Positions 17,376-25,267 of a DNA stretch of 29,311 nt are shown here, piece by piece. This DNA comes from DASYML01 sp036399835. GTDB taxonomy: Bacteria > Acidobacteriota > Blastocatellia > Pyrinomonadales > Pyrinomonadaceae. The notes beneath the pieces were generated by a model. The model worked only from the letters and a program-made list of their open reading frames with translations, made no database searches and was not told the DNA's origin. Position numbers and translations under genes: made by a program. The DNA lies in the NCBI GenBank assembly GCA_036399835.1, contig DASWMI010000124.1, positions 1 to 29,311 of the forward strand. Reading direction: 5' to 3'. Numbering within the stretch: position 1 is the first letter of the stretch; every line of letters starts with the position of its first letter.

Positions 17376-17732
17376 CGAAATTTGATCTCCTCGCAAGATA
17401 TTTCCAGAGAGGCAACCTCGGCATCGGCATCTTAGGAAAGGTGTCGGCGTCCCGGTCTGCCATGAGGGCAACTCTTTATCACCGTCTACTTATCAAGAGG
17501 CGGCGTGTTTCCCTCCGACCGCCAGTTATGGCAAGCATTGTGCCGCCCGTTTAAAGAGGCCCGCGGCAACAGTTAAATTGTGGGAGAAAGAGGCGAATCG
17601 CTTGATTTACGGCCAATCGTGTTTGATTTGAAAACGCCGCACGCTCCATCTGCCATCTTCCAAAACGTGCACGGCGCATCTCATATGGGTCAGCCGTTTG
17701 CCGGTAGAAGTATAGATTGATTGGGTCTCTTC
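17376..17732. other. Gene-poor intergenic stretch
   Basis: These 357 bases lie between two minus-strand genes. The left part holds the AGGAG ribosome binding site of the Arg/Asp/Tyr-rich protein gene. The right part (17607-17732, minus) is a 41-codon open frame in the same phase as the gene ending at 17733, with protein-like composition (e.g. GKRLTHMRCAVHVLEDGRWS). I see no RNA gene or repeat here. Confidence 0.5.
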
Positions 17733-18098
17733 TTACTTGGTCTGACGTAGGAAATCTTCAAAGGCTTGGCTCACTTGCGAAGCGTTCAGACGGTCGCAGC
17801 TATCCGCCTGCCGCTGGACCAGATTCAGCGGCGCAGAGAGAGAGGAAACCTGTGAGCCGCTGACATCTGCCTCGCCTTTGGTCCGCTCCATCAACTCTTG
17901 ATGCAGGCTTTCCACCTTCCACCAAACTTTGCTTCGCTGGCGCTTGATGCGATTGGCTTGCCTGAGCTTCGTGTGATGCTCTGCGCGCCGGGCGGGTTCA
18001 GGCGGCACTTCGTCCGTCTGCGCGGAAAGGTAAGAGTAAACCAGAAAAGCTCCGGCCAGCAGCAAAATAATGGAGAAGACAATAGCTCCCATGTCCAT
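17733..18098 (-). CDS. Hypothetical single-pass membrane protein
   Basis: The product is 121 residues of no recognised family. One N-terminal membrane helix is present (about 4-24, GAIVFSIILLLAGAFLVYSY). A basic, hydrophilic, probably helical region follows (about 35-72, LRQANRIKRQRSKVWWKVES), and then a Ser/Gln-rich C-terminus ending FEDFLRQTK. AAGGA lies about twelve bases before the ATG. The gene follows its upstream neighbour by 21 bases and is probably in the same transcript. After the TAA the same frame stays open for 41 more codons to a second TAA at 17607-17609, which could mark a recent nonsense change or a separate short ORF. Confidence 0.7.
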   Translation of the reverse strand: MDMGAIVFSIILLLAGAFLVYSYLSAQTDEVPPEPARRAEHHTKLRQANRIKRQRSKVWWKVESLHQELMERTKGEADVSGSQVSSLSAPLNLVQRQADSCDRLNASQVSQAFEDFLRQTK

Positions 18099-18119
18099 TG
18101 CGGCTTGTCCTTCGTGCTT

Positions 18120-18641
18120 CTACGTTCCGAGAAAGCGTGCGATGTGAAGACGCACGCTTTCTTCCGCCAACTCTCTGCGCGCGCCCGTTTTTTCAAGCGC
18201 GAGCCATTGAGGCGTGCCATTGTCAGAGCGGACCAGCATCAACTCTTCATCCGAGGCACGCTTGCCTAAATGTTTGATATTGGCGAGCGCCAGCCCGCCT
18301 CCTCGCACAAACCCGTCGCGCGGCGCACGCGGCCAGCCCGCTTCGACCAGCAGCTCTCGCACGCCCAGACGAAAAATGAGGGCGCTGCCGACCATCGTCG
18401 AATGGCCCGCGCCAAAGCGGTGCGCCTCCTGCCTGCTCATCTGTATACTTCCGCCCGCGCGATTGGCCTCGCCCGCCACACGGCTAAAAGTATCCAGTAG
18501 CCACTGGATGCCTGCCCTTCGCGCCAAATCGTTCGAGGCGCGCAAGGCCAGGTAGTCCGCAATCTCGCCGCGTCCCGCGCCGCGCGCACGCCTCTCAGCT
18601 TCCGCCAGCGCCAACGCCCAGGCTTCATCCAGTTCGCTCAC
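18120..18641 (-). CDS. Hypothetical soluble protein
   Basis: The product is 173 residues and I do not recognise it. The start is a GTG at 18641 with AGAGG about nine bases upstream. The N-terminal third is helical and charged (LDEAWALALAEAERRARGAG), with no signal peptide or membrane segment. The C-terminal two-thirds alternates short strands and helices (STMVGSALIFRLGVRELLVE; SDNGTPQWLALEKTGARREL). It is probably cytosolic. It precedes the single-pass membrane protein gene by 21 bases and is divergent from the phosphatase gene at 18846; the 204-base gap between them should hold both promoters, though I could not assign boxes. Confidence 0.72.
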   Translation of the reverse strand: MSELDEAWALALAEAERRARGAGRGEIADYLALRASNDLARRAGIQWLLDTFSRVAGEANRAGGSIQMSRQEAHRFGAGHSTMVGSALIFRLGVRELLVEAGWPRAPRDGFVRGGGLALANIKHLGKRASDEELMLVRSDNGTPQWLALEKTGARRELAEESVRLHIARFLGT

Positions 18642-18845
18642 TCGTGCTACCTCTAAAAGAAGAGATGAGAGATAAGAGGCAGGCTATCAAGGCCCGGACC
18701 AGCCGACAGCCTTTCAACTGCGGTCTCTCTCTTCCTGCCTTTTACCCTTTTCCTTTTGCCTTTGTAAAGATGTTATCATGCCCGCTCAAACTGTCACATG
18801 CTCTTCCGTTCAGAAATAACTTCAAACTCCAGGGAGCCAACATTG

Positions 18846-20696
18846 ATGACGCACTTGCGCCGCAAGCAATCAAGGCTGAGAGCCTGGACCATTGTGTTGC
18901 TAATCTCCGGTCTCTCGCTGGCCGGTCCTGTGGCAAAGGGTCAGGGCCGCGCGCGCGGGCGTGCCGATGCCTCTTCGAGCGCGGCGCAGACTTCGGCTCA
19001 AAATCGTTCGACTCAAAATCGTAATCCGTCGCGCACGCCGCGCCCGCGCCTCGTGCTGCTCATCGCTGTGGACCAGTTTCGTTACGACTATCTTGAACGC
19101 TTTGGCGACCTCTTTGTCGAAAACGGGCTGAGACGTTTGATGCGCGACGGCGCGTCCTGGACCGAGGGCAACTACGACCACACGCCGACCTACACCGCGC
19201 CGGGACACGCCACGTTGATGACGGGAGCTTGGCCCGCAGAGACCGGGATAGTCGGCAACGAGTGGCCCGACCGCGAGACGGGCAGGCGCGTCACGAGCGT
19301 CTCGGACGAAACCGTCAGGCTGCTCGATGGTCTTGAGGGAGAGCCTGGCGCAAGCCCTCGCCGCCTGATGGCTTCGACCGTCGGCGATGAGCTGCGGCTG
19401 GCGACTAACGACCGCTCGAAGGTCATAGGCATCTCGCTCAAAGACCGCGCCGCGATTCTTCCTGCGGGCAGACATGCTTCCGCGGCCTACTGGTTCAGCA
19501 CCTGGAGCGGGAGGATAGTTTCCAGCAACTACTACTTCAACCAGTTGCCCGCGTGGGTCAAAAGCTTTAACGACACCCGTCCGGCTGATAAATATTTCGG
19601 CGCGCGCTGGGAGCGCCTCTTGCCGGAGGCCGAATACTTGAAACGCGCTGGCGCGGATGCTCCGCTCTGGGAAACCGTCAAGGATGTCGCGGGAGATACC
19701 AATACATTTCCGCACACCGTCACGGGCGGAGCATCATCGCCCGGCAGAGACTTTTACTGGGCGCTCGATTATTCACCCTTCTCAAACGACCTGCTGCTCT
19801 CCTTTGCCGAACAGGCCATCGTCAATGAAAAGCTCGGAGACGACGAGGATGCGGATGTGCTGACCCTCAGCTTTTCGGCCAACGATTACGTCGGTCATCG
19901 TTTTGGTCCATACAGCCAGGAGGCTATGGACGTGACCTTGCGCGTGGACAGGCAGATTGCCGCGCTGCTCGATTTTGTGGACCAGCGTGTCGGCCTCCAA
20001 AACGTGGTCGTCGTCTTTACAGCGGATCACGGGGTCGCGCCGATTCCAGAGCATGCCAACGCGCTCGGCCTGCCCGGTGGCCGCGTCCAGAACGCAGACG
20101 TGCTGCGCGCCATACATCTAGCCATCAGCGCCAGGTATAATCCTAAGAACCAGACGCCGGACCCGACCGCAGACTATATCTATCAGTACAAGGATGGAGA
20201 CAAGCTGCGCGAAGCTTTCTACAACGCCAATCTATATTTCAACACTATCGCCTTAAAGCGCGATGGCGTCAGCCAGGAAGAGATAGAGCGCATCGCCGGC
20301 GAGGCGGCGATGACCGTCCCGGGGATTAGCCGCGTCTTTACGCGGATGCAGCTCGCGGCACGCTCTCTCTCTCCGGCAGACCCGCTTGCGCGCCGCGTGC
20401 TGCACGGATTCTACCCGCGCCGGAGCGGCGATCTCGTCGTCGTCTACGAGCCTTTCAAATATCTTGTGGATGCCTGGTCCTGGGTCACGGCGACGCACGG
20501 CTCGCCCTATTCTTACGATACGCACGTCCCCGTCATCATCATGAGCAAACGCCTCTTGCCGGGGCGTTATAATCAGGCGGCTGCGCCTTCGGACATCGCG
20601 CCGACGCTCGCCTCCATTTTAAGAATCCAGTCGCCGAGCAATACCGTCGGGCGCGTGCTCACGGAAGCCTTCGCCGAGCGGGAAGCGCAAAGGTAA
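18846..20696 (+). CDS. Exported alkaline-phosphatase-superfamily enzyme (PafA-like)
   Basis: The product is 616 residues. The ATG at 18846 follows GGGAG and starts an N-terminal hydrophobic signal (AWTIVLLISGLSLAGPVAKG); the longer frame from 18798 adds residues without support. A short Ser/Gln/Arg/Pro linker precedes the catalytic domain. Signatures are VLLIAVDQFRYDYLERFGDL (metal ligand Asp75), TYTAPGHATLMTG (Thr117 as likely nucleophile, GH after it), SFSANDYVGHRFGP and VVFTADHGVAPIPE (metal-binding Asp/His pairs). These fit the type I phosphodiesterase/nucleotide pyrophosphatase and PafA phosphate-monoesterase branch. Monoesterase or diesterase activity cannot be settled by eye. The TPM/TPR gene follows after 39 bases, probably in one operon. 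Confidence 0.9.
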   Translation: MTHLRRKQSRLRAWTIVLLISGLSLAGPVAKGQGRARGRADASSSAAQTSAQNRSTQNRNPSRTPRPRLVLLIAVDQFRYDYLERFGDLFVENGLRRLMRDGASWTEGNYDHTPTYTAPGHATLMTGAWPAETGIVGNEWPDRETGRRVTSVSDETVRLLDGLEGEPGASPRRLMASTVGDELRLATNDRSKVIGISLKDRAAILPAGRHASAAYWFSTWSGRIVSSNYYFNQLPAWVKSFNDTRPADKYFGARWERLLPEAEYLKRAGADAPLWETVKDVAGDTNTFPHTVTGGASSPGRDFYWALDYSPFSNDLLLSFAEQAIVNEKLGDDEDADVLTLSFSANDYVGHRFGPYSQEAMDVTLRVDRQIAALLDFVDQRVGLQNVVVVFTADHGVAPIPEHANALGLPGGRVQNADVLRAIHLAISARYNPKNQTPDPTADYIYQYKDGDKLREAFYNANLYFNTIALKRDGVSQEEIERIAGEAAMTVPGISRVFTRMQLAARSLSPADPLARRVLHGFYPRRSGDLVVVYEPFKYLVDAWSWVTATHGSPYSYDTHVPVIIMSKRLLPGRYNQAAAPSDIAPTLASILRIQSPSNTVGRVLTEAFAEREAQR

Positions 20697-20735
20697 AGAC
20701 CGGATTTCCTTGTTTCGATTGATGGAATATAAATC

Positions 20736-23606
20736 ATGCTTGTTTCAATCAGACCTCATCGTCAACATCGTCACGGCGCATTCATCGCTCTGGCCTGCTT
20801 TATTCTGGCGCTTCTCTGCTGGACCACAACATCTGCGAGCGCGCAGACCAGTCAAACGCCGCTCCCGCAAGTCAAGGCTTACGTCAACGATACGGCGGAG
20901 GTGCTGGACGGCGCGACGCGGCAGCAGCTCGAAACGATTCTCAAGAGCCTGCACGAGCAGGCGGGCGTAGAATTTGCGCTCGTGACGGTCAAGACAACCG
21001 GCGGCGAAGACATCTTTGATTATTCTTTGAAGGTGGCGCGCGAGTGGGGCATCGGCGGGAAAGGGGCCAGAAAGAACGCGCTCATGCTGCTGGTTTCCAC
21101 CGAAGACGGCAAATCCTTCGCGCACGTCAGCAGGCTCTTTAAAGTCAACCTGCCGGACGGACTCATCGGCGAGATGAACACGCGCATACGCGATTCCCTT
21201 CAGTCTGGCAAATACGGCGAGGCCCTCTCGATGGCGGTCCAGACGGTCGCCGCCACGCTCTCTGCCCAACGCGGGTTGACGATTGAAGGCGTGGACCAGA
21301 AATATCTTTACGGCACACCGCGCCCTTTGAACGCCGCAGCAGGAGCGAGCCAGGCGGCGCAGCCCGCCGAAGAAAAGAGGACCGAAAATAGCGAGACCGC
21401 GACCGTTCAAGCGACCCCTGTGGAAACACCCGCGACTGAGAATCCGACAACGCCGACGACAACCAACAGGCGGCCCGCCGCGCCGCGAAAGGGAGCGGCT
21501 GCGCAGAGGAAAAAGGCTGCGGGGGCGGGCGGCCCGACAAACGCGAGCGGGACTGAAACGGTTGCCGCCGCTGATTCCAATCCGGCAAACGCTTCAATAG
21601 CTTCATCCTCTTCATCTGTCAAAGGGGATGAGAGCGAAGAGGTTGAAACGACTCTCACGCTCCCGCTGGCGGAGCGAATCGAAAAGCTCAGGGCCTTTAT
21701 AGAGTCTCACCCGCGTTCTAGCTTGAGGCTGCGCGCGACGGAGTTGATGATTAGCTCGCGCGCCGCGCTCGGTGATGAGAGGCTCAAGGCAGGCGATAGA
21801 GCGGGCGGTCTTGAGCAGTTTCGACTGGCGGTGGCCGAAAGCCCCGCCGAGATGTCCGACAAACTTTTTGTCGGCGTCATAGGGCAGTTGCCCTTTAATC
21901 TCTTTCTGCGCGGCGAGCGCGCGGCCTCACATGAAATCGCGCGGCAGATTGAAACTAAAGTCAAGGACGACCCCAGACGGCTGGTCGCGCTCGCCACCTT
22001 TTACTTGCAGATAGAAGATGCGGAGGAGGCCGCGCGGCTGAGCGAGCTGGCGATCAAGCTTGCGCCGGAGCTGGCCGCCGCGCATCAGGCTCTGGGCGCT
22101 GCGCGCCGGATCGCACTCAGACTTGACGAAGCCGCAGCCGAGTACGCACGCGCTCTTGAGCTTGACCCGAAATCTGCCGGTGCGCGCCGGAGCCTGGCGG
22201 ACCTGCGCCGCGCGGCTGGCAAACCTGAAGAGGCTCTGACGCTTTACCGCGAGCAGCTACAGGCGGAAGCCGGCGACAGACAGGCGCGCACGGGGCTGGT
22301 CCTCGCGCTCTTCGACGCGGGAAAAAGAGATGAAGCCGAGCGCGAGCTTGAAGCTGTGCTCAAGGATGAGCCGCGCAATCTGGTCCTGCTCGCAGGCGCG
22401 GCCTACTGGTATGCAGCGCATGGCGAGGGGACGCGCGCGTTCCAGTTGGCGCAGCGCGCAGTCGAGCTTGAGCCGCGTTATACCTGGGCGCACATCGCGC
22501 TCGCTCACGCGTTACTGGACCGACGCAGCCCGCTCGATGCCGAGCGCGCATTGCGTTTCGCCAGGCAGTACGGGCGTTTCCCGACGCTCGATTATGAGCT
22601 TGCCAACACGCTCGCCTCGATGGGTCTTTATGAAGAGGCCGCGACAGAGTTGGCTCGCTCCTTTCAGATTAAGGACGGAGAGATTCACACGCAGCTTGCG
22701 GGACGCACGCGCGCACATGCCCCGGGCTTTATAGAGCTGCTCGCGCCTGAGCGACGCGCCAGCATCTTCCAACCCGTCGCCGCGGATTCCGAGAGCAACG
22801 CTCGCATCTTAAAGGGTCTGCTCGCGCTCAACTCCGCTTTGAATCCTGCGTCCGGACGCGAGGCCGTGAAGGAGGCTGAAGTCATCGCCGCCGTACAGGA
22901 GTTCACAAAGGGTGATGATGCCATGCGCACTTACAGGCAGCTTTATGCCGCGAGCCGCCTGCTGAAATCAGGCGTCGCCCTTCAGACGGCGCTTGAGCTG
23001 ACAGATGCGGCTGGCGGCGGCGTTGAAGCCGCGCTCACTGTTCCGGCGATGACCGTCGCCGTGCAGGCCGAAGAGCTAAGCGAGATACGCTCGCGCGCCA
23101 TCTCGCGCGGCGGAACTCCAGACATCCCGGAAGCTCCGCGCAATGTTCTTGCCAGTATCCTGCGCGGGCGGATTGAAGCCATCGCGGGTTGGACTCTCTT
23201 CCAGCAGGACAAGATGAGCGAGGCCGTGACGCGCTTGCGCCGAGCCGCAGGCGTACTGCCTGAAGGCACTCCGCTCTGGCACACGGCGCTCTGGCATCTG
23301 GGCGCGGCGCTCGAATCGAGCGGCAGTCAACAGGAGGCGCTCGGCTTTTACATCAAGAGTTATAACGTCGCTGGTCCAGACCCCATCCGGCGCGCCATCA
23401 TCGAAGCTCTCTATCGCAAAGTCAACGGCTCGCTCGAAGGGCTTGACGAAAAGATTGGTCCAGCGCCCGGGACCACCTCAAGCTCTGTGCAGAGCACGCC
23501 CGCGCCAGCACAGCCGCAAACACCGGCCCCTACACCGGAGCAGACGCCGCAACCAGCGCCGACTCCGACGGCCACGCCATCACAGACCGGCTCGCCGATG
23601 AGATGA
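20736..23606 (+). CDS. Exported TPM-domain protein with disordered linker and TPR region
   Basis: The product is 956 residues. A hydrophobic N-terminus (AFIALACFILALLCWTTTSA) ends in SASAQ, a probable signal peptide. Residues about 45-180 form a TPM domain (YgcG/TPM_phosphatase type): YVNDTAEVLDGATRQQLETI, then REWGIGGKGARKNALMLLVS. Residues about 195-300 are a Pro/Ala/Thr/Ser-rich, probably disordered linker. Residues about 305-915 are helical with many TPRs (e.g. AAAEYARALELDPKSAGARR), and the tail is Pro/Thr/Gln-rich. TPM domains act in envelope maintenance and some assist photosystem assembly; the role of this combination is unknown. It lies directly behind the phosphatase gene and is followed by a strong hairpin. 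The ribosome binding site is weak. Confidence 0.88.
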   Translation: MLVSIRPHRQHRHGAFIALACFILALLCWTTTSASAQTSQTPLPQVKAYVNDTAEVLDGATRQQLETILKSLHEQAGVEFALVTVKTTGGEDIFDYSLKVAREWGIGGKGARKNALMLLVSTEDGKSFAHVSRLFKVNLPDGLIGEMNTRIRDSLQSGKYGEALSMAVQTVAATLSAQRGLTIEGVDQKYLYGTPRPLNAAAGASQAAQPAEEKRTENSETATVQATPVETPATENPTTPTTTNRRPAAPRKGAAAQRKKAAGAGGPTNASGTETVAAADSNPANASIASSSSSVKGDESEEVETTLTLPLAERIEKLRAFIESHPRSSLRLRATELMISSRAALGDERLKAGDRAGGLEQFRLAVAESPAEMSDKLFVGVIGQLPFNLFLRGERAASHEIARQIETKVKDDPRRLVALATFYLQIEDAEEAARLSELAIKLAPELAAAHQALGAARRIALRLDEAAAEYARALELDPKSAGARRSLADLRRAAGKPEEALTLYREQLQAEAGDRQARTGLVLALFDAGKRDEAERELEAVLKDEPRNLVLLAGAAYWYAAHGEGTRAFQLAQRAVELEPRYTWAHIALAHALLDRRSPLDAERALRFARQYGRFPTLDYELANTLASMGLYEEAATELARSFQIKDGEIHTQLAGRTRAHAPGFIELLAPERRASIFQPVAADSESNARILKGLLALNSALNPASGREAVKEAEVIAAVQEFTKGDDAMRTYRQLYAASRLLKSGVALQTALELTDAAGGGVEAALTVPAMTVAVQAEELSEIRSRAISRGGTPDIPEAPRNVLASILRGRIEAIAGWTLFQQDKMSEAVTRLRRAAGVLPEGTPLWHTALWHLGAALESSGSQQEALGFYIKSYNVAGPDPIRRAIIEALYRKVNGSLEGLDEKIGPAPGTTSSSVQSTPAPAQPQTPAPTPEQTPQPAPTPTATPSQTGSPMR

Positions 23607-23664
23607 ACAAACGATGAGCTAAAGAAATGAGGGCTTGAAGCTTCCAAAGCCCGGCATCGTGCAT

Positions 23665-23706
23665 AAGAGAACAGCCCACGGTTTTTAATCCGTGGGCTGT
23701 TCTCTT
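23665..23706. terminator. Bidirectional terminator hairpin between convergent genes
   Basis: The arms 23665-23681 and 23690-23706 are perfect reverse complements over 17 bases with an eight-base TTTTTAAT loop, and pyrimidine-rich TCTTTCT follows on the plus strand. It lies between the plus-strand TPM/TPR gene (stop 23606) and the minus-strand M16 gene (stop 23747), so it can end both transcripts. Confidence 0.85.
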
Positions 23707-23746
23707 TCTAGTGCGACTGACTCTCGTTCGTCAATCCTGCTCTTGA

Positions 23747-25255
23747 TTATTTCATCGCGGGCGGCTGCATGGGTTTGCCTTCCGCGTCGAAGACTTCGAC
23801 CGTGCCGTACTTGGAAAGCACGTCGCGCGCCTTTGAAGCATCGCCGACGGCGACGATTTGCAGATGCTGAAGGTCTATGTACTTCTGCGCGACGCGCTGT
23901 ACATCTTCAGCCGTGATGGCAGCTACTCTTTGCGGGTAAGTGTCCCAGTAGTCCGCGGGCATGTCGTAAAGCTTCTGCGTGATGATGTTTTGGAGCAGTG
24001 ATTGCGGCTGCTCCAGGTCCAGCGCGAAGCCGCCGACGATGGCGCGCTTGGCGTTCTCGAGCTCCATCGCATCCACCTTCTCGTCGCGCAGTCGCTTCAG
24101 CTCATACATAAACTCTTTCATCGCGCCCTCGGTCACGTCGGTTCTGACCTCCGAGCTTGAGACCCATGTCCCGCGATATTTCGAGCTGCCGAAGGAGCTA
24201 TATGCGCCGTAGGTGTAGCCCTTGTCTTCGCGCAGGTTGAGGAACAACCTGGCCGCTGGTCCACCGCCGAGAATCCTGTTGGCGACGAGGAGCGCGAAAT
24301 AGTCTGGGTTTATGCGCTCGATGCCGAGCGTGCCGAGCTGTAGGACTGTCTGGACAGAACCCGGGCGGTCAATCAAGTAAATCTTGGCTGCGCCCTGGTT
24401 CGGAGCGGCGGGAATCTTGGTCGCGGGAACTTCGCCCTTTTGCCAGTCGCCAAAGGCGCGCTCGATCTTCGGCATAATCTCCTTGAGCGTCACGTCGCCG
24501 ACGATGGCGAGGATGGCGTTGTTCGGACGATAGTAGGTCGAGTGAAAACGCGCGAGGTCTTCGGTCGTGGTGCGCTTGATGGATTCGAGCGGGGGCGAAA
24601 TCAGAGATGCCGGGTGCTCGCCGTAGATGGCGCGCTGGAAACGCTCCTGGGCCAGAAACTGCGGAATCGAGCGCTGGAACTGAAGCTGCGAGATGAGCCG
24701 CGTCTTGAACTTCTCAACCTCATCCTGCGGGAACTTCGGATTGCGTATCACATCCGCGAAGAGATCGAACATCGGGTCGAGGTTCTCAACCAGGCCGGAG
24801 GCGTTGACGACGGATGTGAAGGTAGAGAGACCCGCGTTGGCCGTGAGCGTTCCGCCGAGAGCATCAACCTGCTCGGCGATCTCCTTGCTCTTGCGCGTGG
24901 CCGTGCCTTCGCGCAGCAGCGAGGCTGTGAATTGGGCCAGCCCGTGATGGTCCGCGGGGTCTACCAGACCGCCGCTCAGGAAGACCATCTGCATGTTGAA
25001 GGTCGGGACCCTGTGGTTTTCGAGCACGACGATACGCAGGCCGTTGGGCAGCGTGGCTTCCTGCGCCTTCGGCAGCTTGACGTTGAGTATCTGCTTGTTG
25101 ACGGGGGCGCGGCCCTTGATGACTGCGCCCTTGGTTGTTTGTCCGGCTGGTCCGGTTTGTGGTCCAGGGCCTTGCGCTAAGGCAGGGCCGGAAAAGAATG
25201 CGAGCACGAGCAATGCCGCAAGTAGTCTCTGACTGTGGGCTATAAAAGTCTTCAT
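23747..25255 (-). CDS. M16-family peptidase homologue lacking the HxxEH motif (non-catalytic subunit)
   Basis: The product is 502 residues with a signal peptide (residues 1-28, ending GPALAQ). It has the double M16 fold: N-terminal half LPNGLRIVVLENHRVPTFNM, C-terminal half with RPGSVQTVLQLGTLGIER and REDKGYTYGAYSSF. At the place of the zinc motif HxxEH it reads QFTAS (residues 108-112, in GLAQFTASLLREGT), so the ligand histidines and catalytic glutamate are all absent. Known M16B systems pair an active and an inactive subunit, and this gene follows an intact M16 gene by 12 bases. AAGGAGGAG just before the ATG is a very strong ribosome binding site. Confidence 0.93.
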   Translation of the reverse strand: MKTFIAHSQRLLAALLVLAFFSGPALAQGPGPQTGPAGQTTKGAVIKGRAPVNKQILNVKLPKAQEATLPNGLRIVVLENHRVPTFNMQMVFLSGGLVDPADHHGLAQFTASLLREGTATRKSKEIAEQVDALGGTLTANAGLSTFTSVVNASGLVENLDPMFDLFADVIRNPKFPQDEVEKFKTRLISQLQFQRSIPQFLAQERFQRAIYGEHPASLISPPLESIKRTTTEDLARFHSTYYRPNNAILAIVGDVTLKEIMPKIERAFGDWQKGEVPATKIPAAPNQGAAKIYLIDRPGSVQTVLQLGTLGIERINPDYFALLVANRILGGGPAARLFLNLREDKGYTYGAYSSFGSSKYRGTWVSSSEVRTDVTEGAMKEFMYELKRLRDEKVDAMELENAKRAIVGGFALDLEQPQSLLQNIITQKLYDMPADYWDTYPQRVAAITAEDVQRVAQKYIDLQHLQIVAVGDASKARDVLSKYGTVEVFDAEGKPMQPPAMK

Positions 25256-25267
25256 GATTTCTCCTCC

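Noticed and set aside
18985..19022. Short tandem CTCAAAATCGT copies as a regulatory repeat
   Set aside because: There are only two copies, in frame within the low-complexity Ser/Gln/Asn linker of the phosphatase, most simply a coding micro-duplication.
18900..19715. 271-codon minus-strand open frame opposite the PafA-like gene
   Set aside because: The plus-strand phosphatase motifs are unambiguous; the minus frame shows Arg/Ala-rich shadow composition.
23470..23606. Pro/Thr-rich repeated codons at the end of the TPM/TPR gene as a DNA repeat or CRISPR-like array
   Set aside because: The pattern is an irregular Pro/Thr/Gln-coding tail without constant repeat length or spacers.
24440..25180. 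246-codon plus-strand open frame opposite the inactive M16 gene
   Set aside because: It is an antisense shadow rich in Arg/Leu/Glu/Val with no recognisable fold.
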